DNA of 64,000 nucleotides from Eubacteriales bacterium (GCA_030539335.1 JAUNSG010000008.1:1-64000); one strand, 5' to 3'; positions 6,361-15,351 are shown, counted from the stretch's first letter. The notes: generated by a model from the letters alone, not told the origin. Made by a program: numbers and translations.

Positions 6361-7167
6361 TTATTTGCTCATCTCCTGTGATTTTTGATAGCAGGCGTCC
6401 ATCGCATCCATAACCGCTGCACGAAGTCCACTGCGCTCTAAGGAAGCAACGGCGGCAATCGTCGTACCTCCTGGGGAGCAAACATTGTCCTTCAACACAC
6501 CGGGATGTTCTCCCGTCTCAAGCACCATCTTTGCAGCGCCAAGCACTGCCTGTGCCGCAAAGGTATAGGCCTGTGCACGCGGCATACCGTGCAGGACGGC
6601 GCCGTCAGCCATCGCCTCAAGAAACAAATCGACATACGCCGGCGATGAGCCGCTTACTGCGGTCACCACATCCATCTGTCCCTCGGCGACTTCCTCCGCC
6701 CTTCCAAAGCTGCGTAGCATGGAAAAGACGGCATCGCGGTCTGTCTGCGTCAGCTGATCGGAAAACGTGACCGCACTCATCGCCTCCCCCACCAAAGCCG
6801 GGGTATTGGGCATAACACGAACCAGCTTGACCGGCTTATGGAACCGTTCCGCATTTACTGCGAGCTTCTGTCCGGCTGCAATCATGACAACAATCGTATC
6901 TTCTGAGACGGCATCGCGGATTTCTTCAATGACCGTTTCGTAGAAATGCGGTTTGACGGCCAAAACCAAAAGATCGGCAAAGGCAGCAACCGCGCTGTTG
7001 TCATGCGTCGTTTGAATCCCGTACTGTTCCTGCATCGCTGTCAGCTTGGAGGCAGAGGGATTGCTCGCCATGACATCCGCGCCCTGCGCCAGGCCGGACG
7101 AAACAATGCCGCCGATCATGGCCTGTGCCATATTTCCACATCCGATGAATCCATAGGTAATGCTCAT
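6361..7167 (-). CDS. proC: Pyrroline-5-carboxylate reductase
   Basis: A 268-residue ProC, the last enzyme of proline synthesis, reducing pyrroline-5-carboxylate to proline with NAD(P)H. The N-terminal Rossmann motif is YGFIGCGNMAQAMIGG. The C-terminal helical dimer domain carries the family signature around SGSSPAYVDLFLEAMADGAV and the SPGGTT motif near 230. Length matches the family. A promoter is visible at 7204-7231. The alcohol dehydrogenase gene follows 13 bp downstream, which is not an obvious pathway partner; both use NAD(P)H. Confidence 0.96.
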   Translation of the reverse strand: MSITYGFIGCGNMAQAMIGGIVSSGLAQGADVMASNPSASKLTAMQEQYGIQTTHDNSAVAAFADLLVLAVKPHFYETVIEEIRDAVSEDTIVVMIAAGQKLAVNAERFHKPVKLVRVMPNTPALVGEAMSAVTFSDQLTQTDRDAVFSMLRSFGRAEEVAEGQMDVVTAVSGSSPAYVDLFLEAMADGAVLHGMPRAQAYTFAAQAVLGAAKMVLETGEHPGVLKDNVCSPGGTTIAAVASLERSGLRAAVMDAMDACYQKSQEMSK

Positions 7168-7203
7168 AGAAAAACCTCCCCGAGGTAAAATAAATCTAAT
7201 TTA

Positions 7204-7231
7204 AGTATATCGCCTGCCCGGAAAATTGCAA
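7204..7231 (-). promoter_or_regulatory. proC promoter
   Basis: On the minus strand TTGCAA (7231-7226), 16-bp spacer and TATACT (7209-7204), about 36 bp upstream of the proC start. Confidence 0.6.
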
Positions 7232-7254
7232 GGAAAATTCCTACTGTTTGCAAA

Positions 7255-7291
7255 AAACTCCAACCAAAGCCCAAGGCAATGATTGGAGTTT
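7255..7291 (-). terminator. Terminator of the cpsC-cpsD pair
   Basis: A 9-bp stem (AAACTCCAA 7255-7263 with TTGGAGTTT 7283-7291) and on the minus strand a run of six T. It lies 17 bp after the cpsD-like stop. Confidence 0.8.
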
Positions 7292-7307
7292 CTTCTCTGA
7301 ATGGAAC

Positions 7308-7982
7308 TTACTTCTTATCCGGATCGTTATAAACAAAACCAAGCAGCTTGGCTTTTTTAGCACGCAGATGAAGGATCGTCTCATCCACCTTCTGATACAT
7401 GGTCGCATTGTGGCGGACGATCATCAGAATGCCATCCATGCTCTCGGTCAAGACCACATCCTTCTTCATGGTCTCCCCGGAAGGCATTTCGACAAAAATA
7501 TAATCGTAATACTTCTTGAGTTCATTGAGCAATACCGTAAACTGTTCGGCCTTGAGCAGCTCCAACGGGTTCGGCGATGGAGTTCCCGCTGGGATGATGT
7601 CAATACCGACATGCTCCACACGACGAATCGCACCCTTGACCTTGCTGTCACCAATCAGCATATTGCTCAAACCCGGCTCTGCAGTGATTCCAAGTACAGC
7701 AGCCAACGACGGCTGGCCGAGATCACACTCCAGAACCAGTACCTTTTTACCGATCTTCGCGAAGGACTGCGCTATTCTGCACACAACCGTGCTCTTTCCA
7801 TCCCCGCTGCTGGCGCTCGTGACGCCGATGCACTTGGCTTCCGTCCCTCCCGGGAGAGAAAACAGGATGTTGGTTCTCAGCGCTTCGATGGGATCGCCCT
7901 TCTGCTGAATGTTCTGCGTTTTATTTTGATGAAAGATTCCCATTCCGATCTTCTCGCTTTCCTTAATTTTCTTTTGGATCAA
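7308..7982 (-). CDS. CpsD/CapB-like tyrosine-kinase-family ATPase, degenerate
   Basis: A 224-residue P-loop ATPase of the bacterial tyrosine-kinase family that works with a Wzz-type membrane activator in polysaccharide chain-length control. Walker A is ASSGDGKST (57-65) and Walker A' is VLVLECDLG (81-89). The Walker B stretch reads YIFVEMPS (161-168), with Glu where the family usually has Asp, and the C terminus (YNDPDKK) lacks the tyrosine cluster that is normally autophosphorylated. It may bind nucleotide without being a typical tyrosine kinase. The likely start is TTG 7982, five bases after the Wzz gene; the alternative is ATG 13 codons later. No glycosyltransferase, flippase or polymerase lies nearby. 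Confidence 0.8.
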   Translation of the reverse strand: MIQKKIKESEKIGMGIFHQNKTQNIQQKGDPIEALRTNILFSLPGGTEAKCIGVTSASSGDGKSTVVCRIAQSFAKIGKKVLVLECDLGQPSLAAVLGITAEPGLSNMLIGDSKVKGAIRRVEHVGIDIIPAGTPSPNPLELLKAEQFTVLLNELKKYYDYIFVEMPSGETMKKDVVLTESMDGILMIVRHNATMYQKVDETILHLRAKKAKLLGFVYNDPDKK

Positions 7983-7987
7983 TCCGG

Positions 7988-8662
7988 TTATTCCGCTTTG
8001 AGATTCGGAATTGTGCCCAGAATCGGCAGGCCAAATTGCTTCTCCAGCTCCGAAATCTTGTTGACACGGCGGTCAAACAGTTCCTTAATCAAAATATACA
8101 GCACGGTAACAAGAAAACCAATCGCAGCGCCAATCAGACCATAGCGGTTATAATCCGGCGAATACGGCTTCGTCGGCTCGGTCGGCTCATCCAGCAGCTC
8201 CATTGCACCACTGGAAATTGTAAAGCTGATCTGAACCTGCATATTATCACGGATCGTCTGCGCAATTGTTGCGGCGTCCTCCGGATTCGCCATCGTAACG
8301 GAAACCGTCATCAGCCCGTTTTCATCCTCATCCAACGAAGCGGAAACCATCCCCTTCAGCTGATCGATCGAATACGTGGAATCAATGCGGCTGTCTGCAT
8401 TCTGCAACACCGCATCGCTTGTCGCAAGCTCTACCATCGGCTGCAGTGTCTTTTCATCCGTTTTTCCATCAATGCTTGCATATACCTGGAAGGAAGAACG
8501 GTACATCGGTGTGATGCTTGCCTTCGCACCGGCAAACGCAATGAGTGCACAGGCAATTGTCACCAGTGCAATCTTCCAGGCGCGCCTGATTAATGCCAGA
8601 ATCAGCGGTCGCAGATCCAGCATGATTTTTCCATTGTCCTTCTGAACTGCATTGTAATTCAT
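7988..8662 (-). CDS. Wzz/CpsC-like polysaccharide co-polymerase membrane protein
   Basis: A 224-residue membrane protein with the Wzz layout. A cytoplasmic start and first membrane helix (about 27-50) lead to an extracellular helical domain ending with a proline-rich segment (DEPTEPTKPYSPD, about 158-170). A second helix (about 174-193) and a short cytoplasmic tail complete it. Such proteins activate the adjacent CpsD-type kinase and set polysaccharide chain length. The kinase-like gene follows five bases downstream. AAGGA precedes ATG 8662. The pair stands alone, with kinase, transporter and amino-acid genes as neighbours, so its polysaccharide, if any, must be encoded elsewhere. Confidence 0.85.
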   Translation of the reverse strand: MNYNAVQKDNGKIMLDLRPLILALIRRAWKIALVTIACALIAFAGAKASITPMYRSSFQVYASIDGKTDEKTLQPMVELATSDAVLQNADSRIDSTYSIDQLKGMVSASLDEDENGLMTVSVTMANPEDAATIAQTIRDNMQVQISFTISSGAMELLDEPTEPTKPYSPDYNRYGLIGAAIGFLVTVLYILIKELFDRRVNKISELEKQFGLPILGTIPNLKAE

Positions 8663-8824
8663 ACTATCCTTGTCCTTATTCCTACTTCATAAATTAAGAA
8701 AGCCTGTACGATCTCTGTTTTACCGTCCGAGCTTCTTCTTTCCTATCATACCGCATTTTATGTCAAATGTCCACCATTCCAGGGAAAAAACCTGCGACGC
8801 AAAGCCGGGTCGTCTCCCCTCTCT

Positions 8825-9664
8825 TCACGGATGCAGCGTATGCAGCAGCTCTTCAAAACAGACGCCATCAGTTGTCGGAATGCCCCGTTCCTCCGAGCAA
8901 AGGATGCACTTTTTCACAAAATCGGAGGCTTTTTTGACCGAACGGTCCAATGGAACGCCGTTGACCGCATCCGCCGCAAGAATTGCCGAAAAGACATCTC
9001 CCGTACCGGGGCGCTCGGTGCCGACACGGCGTGTGCGCAGAACCCTCGTCCGGCTGCCCTTTTGATACACCAGATTGGCAATAAACCCTTTTTGCCGGAT
9101 CCCGGTGATGACCACCTTATCCGGTCCCGCATCACTCAGCTTCTGCGCCAGGGATTCCAGCTCGCCGACCTTCCACGGACCGTCGTGATAGGACGTATCG
9201 GTCAGAATACATGCCTCGGTCAGATTGGGTGTCAGAATATCCGCATTGTGCAGCAAACCTTTCATCGCCTGGCACATACCATCGGTGTAAGTGGAATACC
9301 GCCTGCCGGAATCACCCATAACCGGATCAACCACTACCGTCGTGCGTTCCGTGCGGAAATCCCGGATAAACTGCCGTACAATTTCAATCTGCCGCTCTGA
9401 ACCGAGAAATCCGCTGGTAATCCCCTCAAATTCCAGATCAAGCCTCTTCCATTTATCGATATACGCCTGCATACGATCCGTGTAATCGTCGAAGAAATAC
9501 TCCGGAAACCCGGTATGATTGGAAAAAATCGAGGTGGGAACCGGACAGCATTGAATCTTCATCATCGAGATAATCGGCATGGACACCGCGATGGAACAGC
9601 GTCCAAAGCCGGAATAATCGTTGATGACCGCTATTTTTTTCTGTACATTGTGGTTGGGACACAT
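8825..9664 (-). CDS. Pyridoxal/pyridoxamine kinase
   Basis: A 279-residue ribokinase-superfamily kinase of the PdxK/PdxY type that phosphorylates pyridoxal or pyridoxamine for cofactor salvage. It starts with KIAVINDYSGFGRCS, the substrate loop of pyridoxamine kinases. The VVVDPVMGDSGRRYSTY segment follows near 111-127. The anion-hole motif GTERPGTGDVFSAILAA with the catalytic Asp is near 216-232. Length is typical. The start has GGGAGAAATACC upstream. It is a single-gene unit between the cpsC-like gene and pepD. Confidence 0.88.
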   Translation of the reverse strand: MCPNHNVQKKIAVINDYSGFGRCSIAVSMPIISMMKIQCCPVPTSIFSNHTGFPEYFFDDYTDRMQAYIDKWKRLDLEFEGITSGFLGSERQIEIVRQFIRDFRTERTTVVVDPVMGDSGRRYSTYTDGMCQAMKGLLHNADILTPNLTEACILTDTSYHDGPWKVGELESLAQKLSDAGPDKVVITGIRQKGFIANLVYQKGSRTRVLRTRRVGTERPGTGDVFSAILAADAVNGVPLDRSVKKASDFVKKCILCSEERGIPTTDGVCFEELLHTLHP

Positions 9665-9706
9665 GGTATTTCTCCCTATTCCTTCCTCATCGATCTGTAT
9701 AACAAA

Positions 9707-9728
9707 CGGGAAGTCTGACCACTTCCCG
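9707..9728 (-). terminator. Terminator of pepD
   Basis: An 8-bp perfect stem CGGGAAGT (9707-9714) with ACTTCCCG (9721-9728). Reading the minus strand it ends in TTTGTT, about 15 bp after the pepD stop. Confidence 0.7.
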
Positions 9729-9742
9729 CTTGGATTGTATTC

Positions 9743-11191
9743 TTATTTGAGGCGCTTCAGCACTTCCAGTGTATAATTCCATGTGCGCTGCACGGATGCT
9801 ATGCTCATGCTCTCACTCGTGGTGTGGATATCCTGCATATCCGGTCCGAAGGATACACAGTCCAGTCCCGGCAAAGCGCCGGAGAACAGGCCGCACTCGA
9901 CACCGGCATGCAGCGCCTGCACTACCGGCTTGCGTCCGTACATCTCCTCAAACACTGAAACCATCAGATCGCGCAGTTTGGAATCCCGTTTGTACTCCCA
10001 CGCCGGATAATCGCCATCGTTCGTCACCGTACCGCCGAGCAGCGCCATCAGATCCTCCAGACGGGAAACCAGCTCCTCCTTCTCGGTACTCAGGCTGCTG
10101 CGAACCGCAAAGCTCATCTCGACGCACTCTTCCTCCGTTGTCAGAATCCCCAGATTCAGCGATGTCTGCACCAAGCCCGGAATATCCACACTCATGCGCT
10201 GAATGCCGCGCGGCAGCTGCATCAGGGCAGACACCGTGCGTCTGCGCGACTCCTCCGTCATCGCCTGTGCGCTGACCGGTCCGCCGATCATAGCTTCCAG
10301 CTTGAGCTCCGGATCCGGCATGCGGTATTCGTTGGCAAAAACGCCGTCAAACATTTCTGCAAATGCCGTGATCTCTGCGGCCTTCTCCGCGGAAACCAGC
10401 AGCTCAGCGGTCGACTCACGCGGGATCGCATTGTCCTTCAGACCGCCATTGACACCAAGCAGTGCATACGGAACGATCTTATTCAGTTCATAAAGCGCAC
10501 GTCCGATCAGCACGTTTGCATTGGCACGCTCCTTGTCAATCTCAACACCGGAATGTCCTCCGGTCAGGCCGCTTACCTTGAGCTCCACCTTGACGCCGCT
10601 GGACGCTTCGCGCGCAATCGGCAGACGGCAGACCGAACGGACACCGCCGGCACAGCTGACCAGCAGATAGCCCTCGTCCTCCGAGTCCATATTCAGCATC
10701 GTGCGTGCCTGGAGCGGCGAGCAGTCCAACGCAGCGGCACCCAGCATGCCAACTTCCTCGTCAACCGTCAGGACAACCTCGAGCGGCGGATGCGGGATGT
10801 CATCCGATGCCAAAATCGCCAGCGCATAGGCAACGGCAATGCCGTCGTCGCCACCCAGCGTAGTGCCATCTGCCGAGATTACACCGTCTTCGACCTGCAA
10901 TTTTAGCCCATCTTTTTCGAAATCAATAGTGCAGTCCGCCGTCTTCTCACACACCATGTCCAAATGGCCCTGGAGCATGACCGGTGCGGATTGTTCGTAT
11001 CCAGCCGTGCCGTCCTTAAACAGAATGACATTGTTGCTGTCATCCTGAATATAGCGCAGGCCATGCTTCTTTGCAAAGGCAACACAATAGTCGCTGATCG
11101 GCTTGGTGTTGCCAGAACCATGCGGGATGGAACAAATATCCTCAAAATACTGGAAAACCGAGGCCGGCTCCAGTCCAGCTAATACTGCCAT
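9743..11191 (-). CDS. pepD: Aminoacyl-histidine dipeptidase (PepD, M20C)
   Basis: A 482-residue metallopeptidase of the M20C family that hydrolyses dipeptides such as carnosine and other Xaa-His peptides in the cytoplasm. The metal ligands are in context: GHLDMV near 76-81, the bridging Asp in LGGDDGIAVAY near 112, the catalytic Glu in TVDEEVGMLGA, and a late HAGVECG motif. The lid domain lies between about 195 and 385. I place the start at ATG 11191 because AGAGGAG precedes it; a longer reading has no binding site. It is the last gene downstream of a PqqD-like and a winged-helix-like gene, themselves behind an OPT transporter, so it may digest imported peptides. Confidence 0.94.
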   Translation of the reverse strand: MAVLAGLEPASVFQYFEDICSIPHGSGNTKPISDYCVAFAKKHGLRYIQDDSNNVILFKDGTAGYEQSAPVMLQGHLDMVCEKTADCTIDFEKDGLKLQVEDGVISADGTTLGGDDGIAVAYALAILASDDIPHPPLEVVLTVDEEVGMLGAAALDCSPLQARTMLNMDSEDEGYLLVSCAGGVRSVCRLPIAREASSGVKVELKVSGLTGGHSGVEIDKERANANVLIGRALYELNKIVPYALLGVNGGLKDNAIPRESTAELLVSAEKAAEITAFAEMFDGVFANEYRMPDPELKLEAMIGGPVSAQAMTEESRRRTVSALMQLPRGIQRMSVDIPGLVQTSLNLGILTTEEECVEMSFAVRSSLSTEKEELVSRLEDLMALLGGTVTNDGDYPAWEYKRDSKLRDLMVSVFEEMYGRKPVVQALHAGVECGLFSGALPGLDCVSFGPDMQDIHTTSESMSIASVQRTWNYTLEVLKRLK

Positions 11192-11220
11192 AGATCGTTC
11201 TCCTCTCTTAACAAACAAGT

Positions 11221-11583
11221 TTACTGTCCTTTGTTTTGCTTTTTCCGATAAATATTGCGTCCCTTTTGCGCCTGTTCAATCAGACCGTCGTGTACCATTG
11301 CTTCAATCAGCTTTCCGGTAAATGCACGGTCCGCCTGTACAACAGCGCGCTGACGGCTGTGAAATTCCGCGCTCTGAATTCCCTCCACCAGCTTGCGCAT
11401 CTGCGGTTCGGTGATCGTCTCATGTGTCTTCAGATACTTCATCACGCGATCCGCCGATTTGGAAAGCAGCATATTCGTCAGAGTCTCTTTCTGATAATAG
11501 GACTTGCGCATTCCCCAGACGACCAAAACTGCGGTGGCTACGGCAAACAGGAAAATACCAAACAGAACCAGTGGTATGCTCAT
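11221..11583 (-). CDS. Membrane-anchored protein with winged-helix-like tail, unknown function
   Basis: A 120-residue protein I do not recognise. One membrane helix occupies about residues 3-24, followed by a basic cytoplasmic part. Residues 44-115 look like a winged helix: three predicted helices (ADRVMKYLKTHE, EPQMRKLVEGIQ, RAFTGKLIEAMVHDGLI) and a basic strand-turn-strand ending RNIYRKK. It overlaps the PqqD-like gene by four bases (ATGA) and precedes pepD by 29 bp, so the three are almost certainly one operon. A membrane-tethered DNA-binding or peptide-sensing role is possible but is inference only. Confidence 0.65.
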   Translation of the reverse strand: MSIPLVLFGIFLFAVATAVLVVWGMRKSYYQKETLTNMLLSKSADRVMKYLKTHETITEPQMRKLVEGIQSAEFHSRQRAVVQADRAFTGKLIEAMVHDGLIEQAQKGRNIYRKKQNKGQ

Positions 11584-11939
11584 CCCTTCGCCCCCTGCAT
11601 TTTGATAAAGTGGTTGTTCTGCAGCACAGCCATATACGTGACCACACGGTCGAGCATCCGGTCACGCTCCTTTGGGAAGGAATCCTCCATGATGCGGACA
11701 ATATCATAGACCGTGTTTGTCCCGTCGATATGCTGCCAGACAACACTTCCATATTCGTCCAGCGCGATATGGCTTATGCGCGGCTTTCCAAAAAATTTCT
11801 GCGCAATGGTATGATAAAAGCCCTTGTTCTCCATATCAACCTCGACCATACCATCGTCCTTGACGCGCCACGGCCGGTCGCTGCGCCGCAGCGGGATGCT
11901 GTCCATATAATTCTGAGAAACCTTGTTCTTCTTTGCCAT
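11580..11939 (-). CDS. PqqD-like peptide-binding protein
   Basis: A 119-residue protein whose second half follows the PqqD (PF05402) pattern: a strand ending ALDEYGSVVWQHIDG, then NTVYDIVRIMEDSF, and a final helix VVTYMAVLQNNHFI. PqqD proteins are small winged-helix-like chaperones that hold a precursor peptide for a radical SAM enzyme. No radical SAM peptide-modifying enzyme or precursor peptide is next to it. Instead it sits between an OPT oligopeptide transporter upstream and a winged-helix-like membrane protein plus PepD dipeptidase downstream. The N-terminal 45 residues are an extension beyond the domain. It overlaps the next gene by ATGA. Confidence 0.8.
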   Translation of the reverse strand: MAKKNKVSQNYMDSIPLRRSDRPWRVKDDGMVEVDMENKGFYHTIAQKFFGKPRISHIALDEYGSVVWQHIDGTNTVYDIVRIMEDSFPKERDRMLDRVVTYMAVLQNNHFIKMQGAKG

Positions 11940-11969
11940 TTCGTCTCTCCCATCGGATCCATATAAAAT

Positions 11970-12014
11970 AGTTCGGCTGTATAATACATCATTAGTATAT
12001 CATACAGCCGAACT
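11970..12014 (-). terminator. Hairpin between OPT transporter and PqqD-like gene
   Basis: A perfect 13-bp stem (AGTTCGGCTGTAT 11970-11982 with 12002-12014) whose 19-base loop can pair further (ATAC/GTAT). On the minus strand ATTTTAT follows it. It probably ends or attenuates OPT transcription before the pqqD-like gene. Confidence 0.65.
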
Positions 12015-12093
12015 GTGATTCAACGCAGGAACAGACTTTCCTGACGTTTTTTGTTTCCTTCCCTCGTCAGGCAGGAATATATTTCATGCAAAA

Positions 12094-13986
12094 TTAATTC
12101 GCGCTGTCCTTTTTCTTTCCGCCGAACATGAAGAACAGCATGATCGCAACGAGGATGACAAAGAATACCACGCCGCCGACATTGCCCAGAACGCCGTTCA
12201 TGTTGATCTTATCGGTCAGGCCAAGTACCGCAAATACTGCCAGCAGGATGCCAACCAAGCCCTCACCGGCAATCATACCAGAGGAGTACAGAACGCCATC
12301 GCTGATGACTTCTTCGCGTCTCTTTTCGCTCTTGAACTTGCGCTTCTCAATCCACAGACGGATCAGACCGCCGACCATGATCGGGGTGGACAGATGGATC
12401 GGCAGATACAGACCGATGGCAAACGGCAGAACCGGAATGCCGATGATCTCAACTGCAATTGCAATAAATACGCCGGTAAATACCAGGCCCCACGGCAGAT
12501 TACCTTCCATAACGCCTTCGACTACCATCTTCATCAGGGTTGCCTGCGGAGCCGGAAGCTGTGTGGTACCATAGCCCCAGGCAGCATTCAGCAGATACAG
12601 GACGCCGCCGATGGCAAGGCCGGATGCAATCGCACCGATCAGCTCGCCAACCTGCTGGCGAATCGGGGTAGCGCCGACAATATAACCGGTCTTCAGATCC
12701 TGCGAGGTATCGCCGGCCATAGCAGCGACAATGCAGATAATGGTGCCAATGCTGATCGCCGTCGTCATGCCTGCGATGCCGATATTGCCGGTCGCCTTCA
12801 GCAGGATTGTGGAAATCAGCAGGGTTGCGATCGCCATACCGGAAACCGGGTTATTCGACGAACCGACCAGGCCGACCATGCGGGCGGATACGGTTGCGAA
12901 GAAGAAACCGAAGATAACGACGATAACGGCTGCAAACGGGCCGATCGGGATGGACGGGATCACGCACAGCGCGATTGCCAGGATAACGATACCAACCAGA
13001 ACCCACTTGAGCGGGAGATCACGCTCGGTGCGCGCTGTGCCACCGGCGTGGCCAAAGCCCTTCATCGCCTTGGCAAAGGTCGAAATAATCAGCGGCAGAG
13101 ATTTAATGAGGCTGAGGATACCGCCCGCCGCGACGGCGCCGGCACCGATGTAACGGACAAAGCTGCCCCACAGGGTCCAGGTGTCCAAGGTATTGAATGC
13201 CTCGGTTGCCGGATACATGACCATATCGCCGCCAACCAGAACGAGCATCGGCATGATGACGAACCAGCCGAGAACGGCACCGCCGAGCAGGTAAGACGAT
13301 ACGCGTGCGCCGCAGATATAGCCGACACCAACCAGAGCCGGAAGGACGTCCATACCAATGCCGGAGCCGGGATATACCGAAATCGACCAGTCGACCTCAC
13401 TCGGGAACAGGCAGATGCCGTCTGCAATAAATTTGTAGACCGCTGCGATGCCAAGGCCGGAGAATACCAGCTTGGACTTGGCGCCGCCTTCTTCGCCTGC
13501 CAGGAGAACTTCTGCACACGCCGTGCCCTCCGGGAACGGCAATACACCATGCTCCTCCACGATCAGCGCTGTGCGGAGCGGAACCATGAACAGAACGCCC
13601 AGCAAACCACCGCAAATCGCAATAAAGGCGATCATCAGGAATGAAGGGGACGAAATACTGCTGTCCTCCGCAGCCCACATAAACAGCGCTGGCAGGGTGA
13701 AAATCGCACCAGCGGCCAACGATTCGCCCGCGGATCCAATGGTCTGTACCATGTTATTCTCAAGAATGGAGTCCTTCTTCAAAATAAGACGGATGATACC
13801 CATGGAGATAACCGCTGCAGGAATCGAAGCGGAAACCGTCATACCGACACGCAATCCGAGATAGGCATTTGCACCGCCAAACACGACGGCAAGAATGATG
13901 CCCAGAACGACAGACGTCACGGTAAACTCCGGAACCACTTTATCGGCCGGAATATACGGTTTGAACGATTGTTTGGAATCTTTCAT
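12094..13986 (-). CDS. OPT-family oligopeptide transporter
   Basis: A 630-residue polytopic membrane protein of the OPT family, which imports oligopeptides (or in some subfamilies metal chelates) with protons. About 14-16 hydrophobic helices alternate with short loops. Family-typical segments are FGGANAYLGLRVGMTVSASIPAA near the start and AGDTSQDLKTGYIVGATPIRQQ near 430-450, the latter resembling the prokaryotic oligopeptide-type members. I place the start at ATG 13986 (MKDSKQSF); a longer reading from 14025 is possible but has no better binding site. A consensus-like promoter is at 14075-14103. A hairpin separates it from the pqqD-like/pepD operon. Confidence 0.92.
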   Translation of the reverse strand: MKDSKQSFKPYIPADKVVPEFTVTSVVLGIILAVVFGGANAYLGLRVGMTVSASIPAAVISMGIIRLILKKDSILENNMVQTIGSAGESLAAGAIFTLPALFMWAAEDSSISSPSFLMIAFIAICGGLLGVLFMVPLRTALIVEEHGVLPFPEGTACAEVLLAGEEGGAKSKLVFSGLGIAAVYKFIADGICLFPSEVDWSISVYPGSGIGMDVLPALVGVGYICGARVSSYLLGGAVLGWFVIMPMLVLVGGDMVMYPATEAFNTLDTWTLWGSFVRYIGAGAVAAGGILSLIKSLPLIISTFAKAMKGFGHAGGTARTERDLPLKWVLVGIVILAIALCVIPSIPIGPFAAVIVVIFGFFFATVSARMVGLVGSSNNPVSGMAIATLLISTILLKATGNIGIAGMTTAISIGTIICIVAAMAGDTSQDLKTGYIVGATPIRQQVGELIGAIASGLAIGGVLYLLNAAWGYGTTQLPAPQATLMKMVVEGVMEGNLPWGLVFTGVFIAIAVEIIGIPVLPFAIGLYLPIHLSTPIMVGGLIRLWIEKRKFKSEKRREEVISDGVLYSSGMIAGEGLVGILLAVFAVLGLTDKINMNGVLGNVGGVVFFVILVAIMLFFMFGGKKKDSAN

Positions 13987-14074
13987 CTCTCTTTTTCCTT
14001 TCCTTATAATTTCACTTCTGCACATGGCTTCTTTCTTTTTCTAAAAACCATGCAGCATTCAAAGAGATGAAAAT

Positions 14075-14103
14075 ATTATACTCCAAAAGACTACGAAAAT
14101 CAA
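14075..14103 (-). promoter_or_regulatory. OPT transporter promoter
   Basis: Minus strand TTGATT (14103-14098), 17-bp spacer, TATAAT (14080-14075), about 90 bp upstream of the start. Confidence 0.7.
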
Positions 14104-14246
14104 GATGAAAACAACTTATTCGACAAAAAGCAATGGATAATTTGGCTCTTCTTTGTTGTATTCATCCAAATTCTTCTTCTCTCCACATTTTTTGCAGGTT
14201 ACTTTTCGTTTTCCTGCAAAATTTTAATTTAAACGTCGAAAAGTAC

Positions 14247-14275
14247 TTTACATTTTTGCCATTATGCGGCATAAT
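14247..14275 (+). promoter_or_regulatory. asnA promoter
   Basis: TTTACA (14247-14252), 17-bp spacer, CATAAT (14270-14275). The spacer end and -10 contain the small dyad GCCATTATGCGGC, which may be an operator. The rest of 14026-14246 holds only the divergent OPT promoter and AT-rich DNA. Confidence 0.6.
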
Positions 14276-14319
14276 ATGAGGGTAAGTTTTATTATTGTAG
14301 ATAGGAATGTGAAATTATT

Positions 14320-15333
14320 ATGAGCAAATCTTTCATCCCCCAGGGATACAAACCTGTTTTGAACCTGTATGATACCCAGCGCGCTATCGGTATGATCAAG
14401 CGTCTGTTTGAAGACACACTGAGCAGCGTCCTCAACATCAGCCGTGTTTCCGCTCCTCTGTTTCTGGAGGCTTCGACTGGTCTGAACGACGATCTGAACG
14501 GTGTGGAGCGTCCGGTCGGCTTTGATATTCTGGAAACCGGCACGGAGGCGCAGGTCGTACATTCCCTCGCTAAGTGGAAGCGCCAGGCCCTCAAGGACTA
14601 CGATTTCTATGTCGGCAAGGGCCTGTACACCGACATGAACGCCATCCGCCGCGACGAGGAGCTGGATAACCTCCACAGCATTTATGTGGACCAGTGGGAC
14701 TGGGAAAAGGTAATCACCAAGGAAGACCGCACGATTGATTATCTTAAGGGGGTTGTCGAGGGTATCGTCCGCGCCATCTGCGCTACTGAGCTGACCATCC
14801 GCGCCATGTATCCGGCACTGAACACACATCCTCTCCTGTGCAGCGAGGTCACCTATATCACCACGCAGGAGCTGGAGGACAAATACCCGGATCTGTCCCC
14901 GAAGGAGCGTGAAAATGCGTTCCTCAAGGATCACAAAACGGTATTCCTCATGCAGATCGGCGGCAAGCTGAAGAGCGGCAAGCCGCATGACGGCCGCGCT
15001 CCGGACTACGATGACTGGTCACTCAACGGCGATATCCTGTTCTGGAGCGATACCCTGCAGCAGTCCTTTGAGGTCAGCAGCATGGGCATTCGCGTCAGCC
15101 CGGAAAGCCTGGATCGTCAGTTGACACTGGCCGACTGTGATGCCCGCCGTGAGCTGCCGTTCCACAAGGCCCTGCTGAATGGCGAGCTGCCATACACCAT
15201 CGGCGGCGGTATCGGCCAGAGCCGGCTCTGTATGCTTCTGCTCGGCTCGGCACATATCGGCGAGGTACAGAGCAGTGTCTGGGACAAAAAGACCCGCGCA
15301 CTGTATCAGGAAGCCGGTATCCCGCTTCTTTAA
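14320..15333 (+). CDS. asnA: Aspartate-ammonia ligase (asparagine synthetase A)
   Basis: A 337-residue AsnA that makes asparagine from aspartate, ammonia and ATP. It belongs to the class II aminoacyl-tRNA-synthetase fold. The opening [22 protein letters not shown] and the [23 protein letters not shown] substrate segment are highly characteristic. The C-terminal [27 protein letters not shown] motif 3 region is complete. Length is standard. The gene is flanked by a promoter at 14247-14275 and a strong bidirectional terminator. The codon use is strongly biased toward C/G-ending codons compared with the AT-rich left end, as for a well-expressed housekeeping gene. Confidence 0.97.
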   Translation: MSKSFIPQGYKPVLNLYDTQRAIGMIKRLFEDTLSSVLNISRVSAPLFLEASTGLNDDLNGVERPVGFDILETGTEAQVVHSLAKWKRQALKDYDFYVGKGLYTDMNAIRRDEELDNLHSIYVDQWDWEKVITKEDRTIDYLKGVVEGIVRAICATELTIRAMYPALNTHPLLCSEVTYITTQELEDKYPDLSPKERENAFLKDHKTVFLMQIGGKLKSGKPHDGRAPDYDDWSLNGDILFWSDTLQQSFEVSSMGIRVSPESLDRQLTLADCDARRELPFHKALLNGELPYTIGGGIGQSRLCMLLLGSAHIGEVQSSVWDKKTRALYQEAGIPLL

Positions 15334-15351
15334 TCCACAAGCAGAGATTGT

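Noticed and set aside
12394..13644. Long open frame on the plus strand opposite the OPT transporter
   Set aside because: It is the antisense of a well-conserved transporter; its translation is low-complexity Arg/Asp/Gln-rich and matches no family.
11580..13986. RiPP biosynthesis cluster around the PqqD-like gene
   Set aside because: No radical SAM maturase, precursor peptide or exporter is adjacent; the radical SAM gene at 4.3-5.1 kb is of the SPL type and 6 kb away.
14248..14988. Minus-strand frame opposite asnA
   Set aside because: Shadow of the asnA gene; its start region is the asnA coding strand complement with no ribosome binding site.
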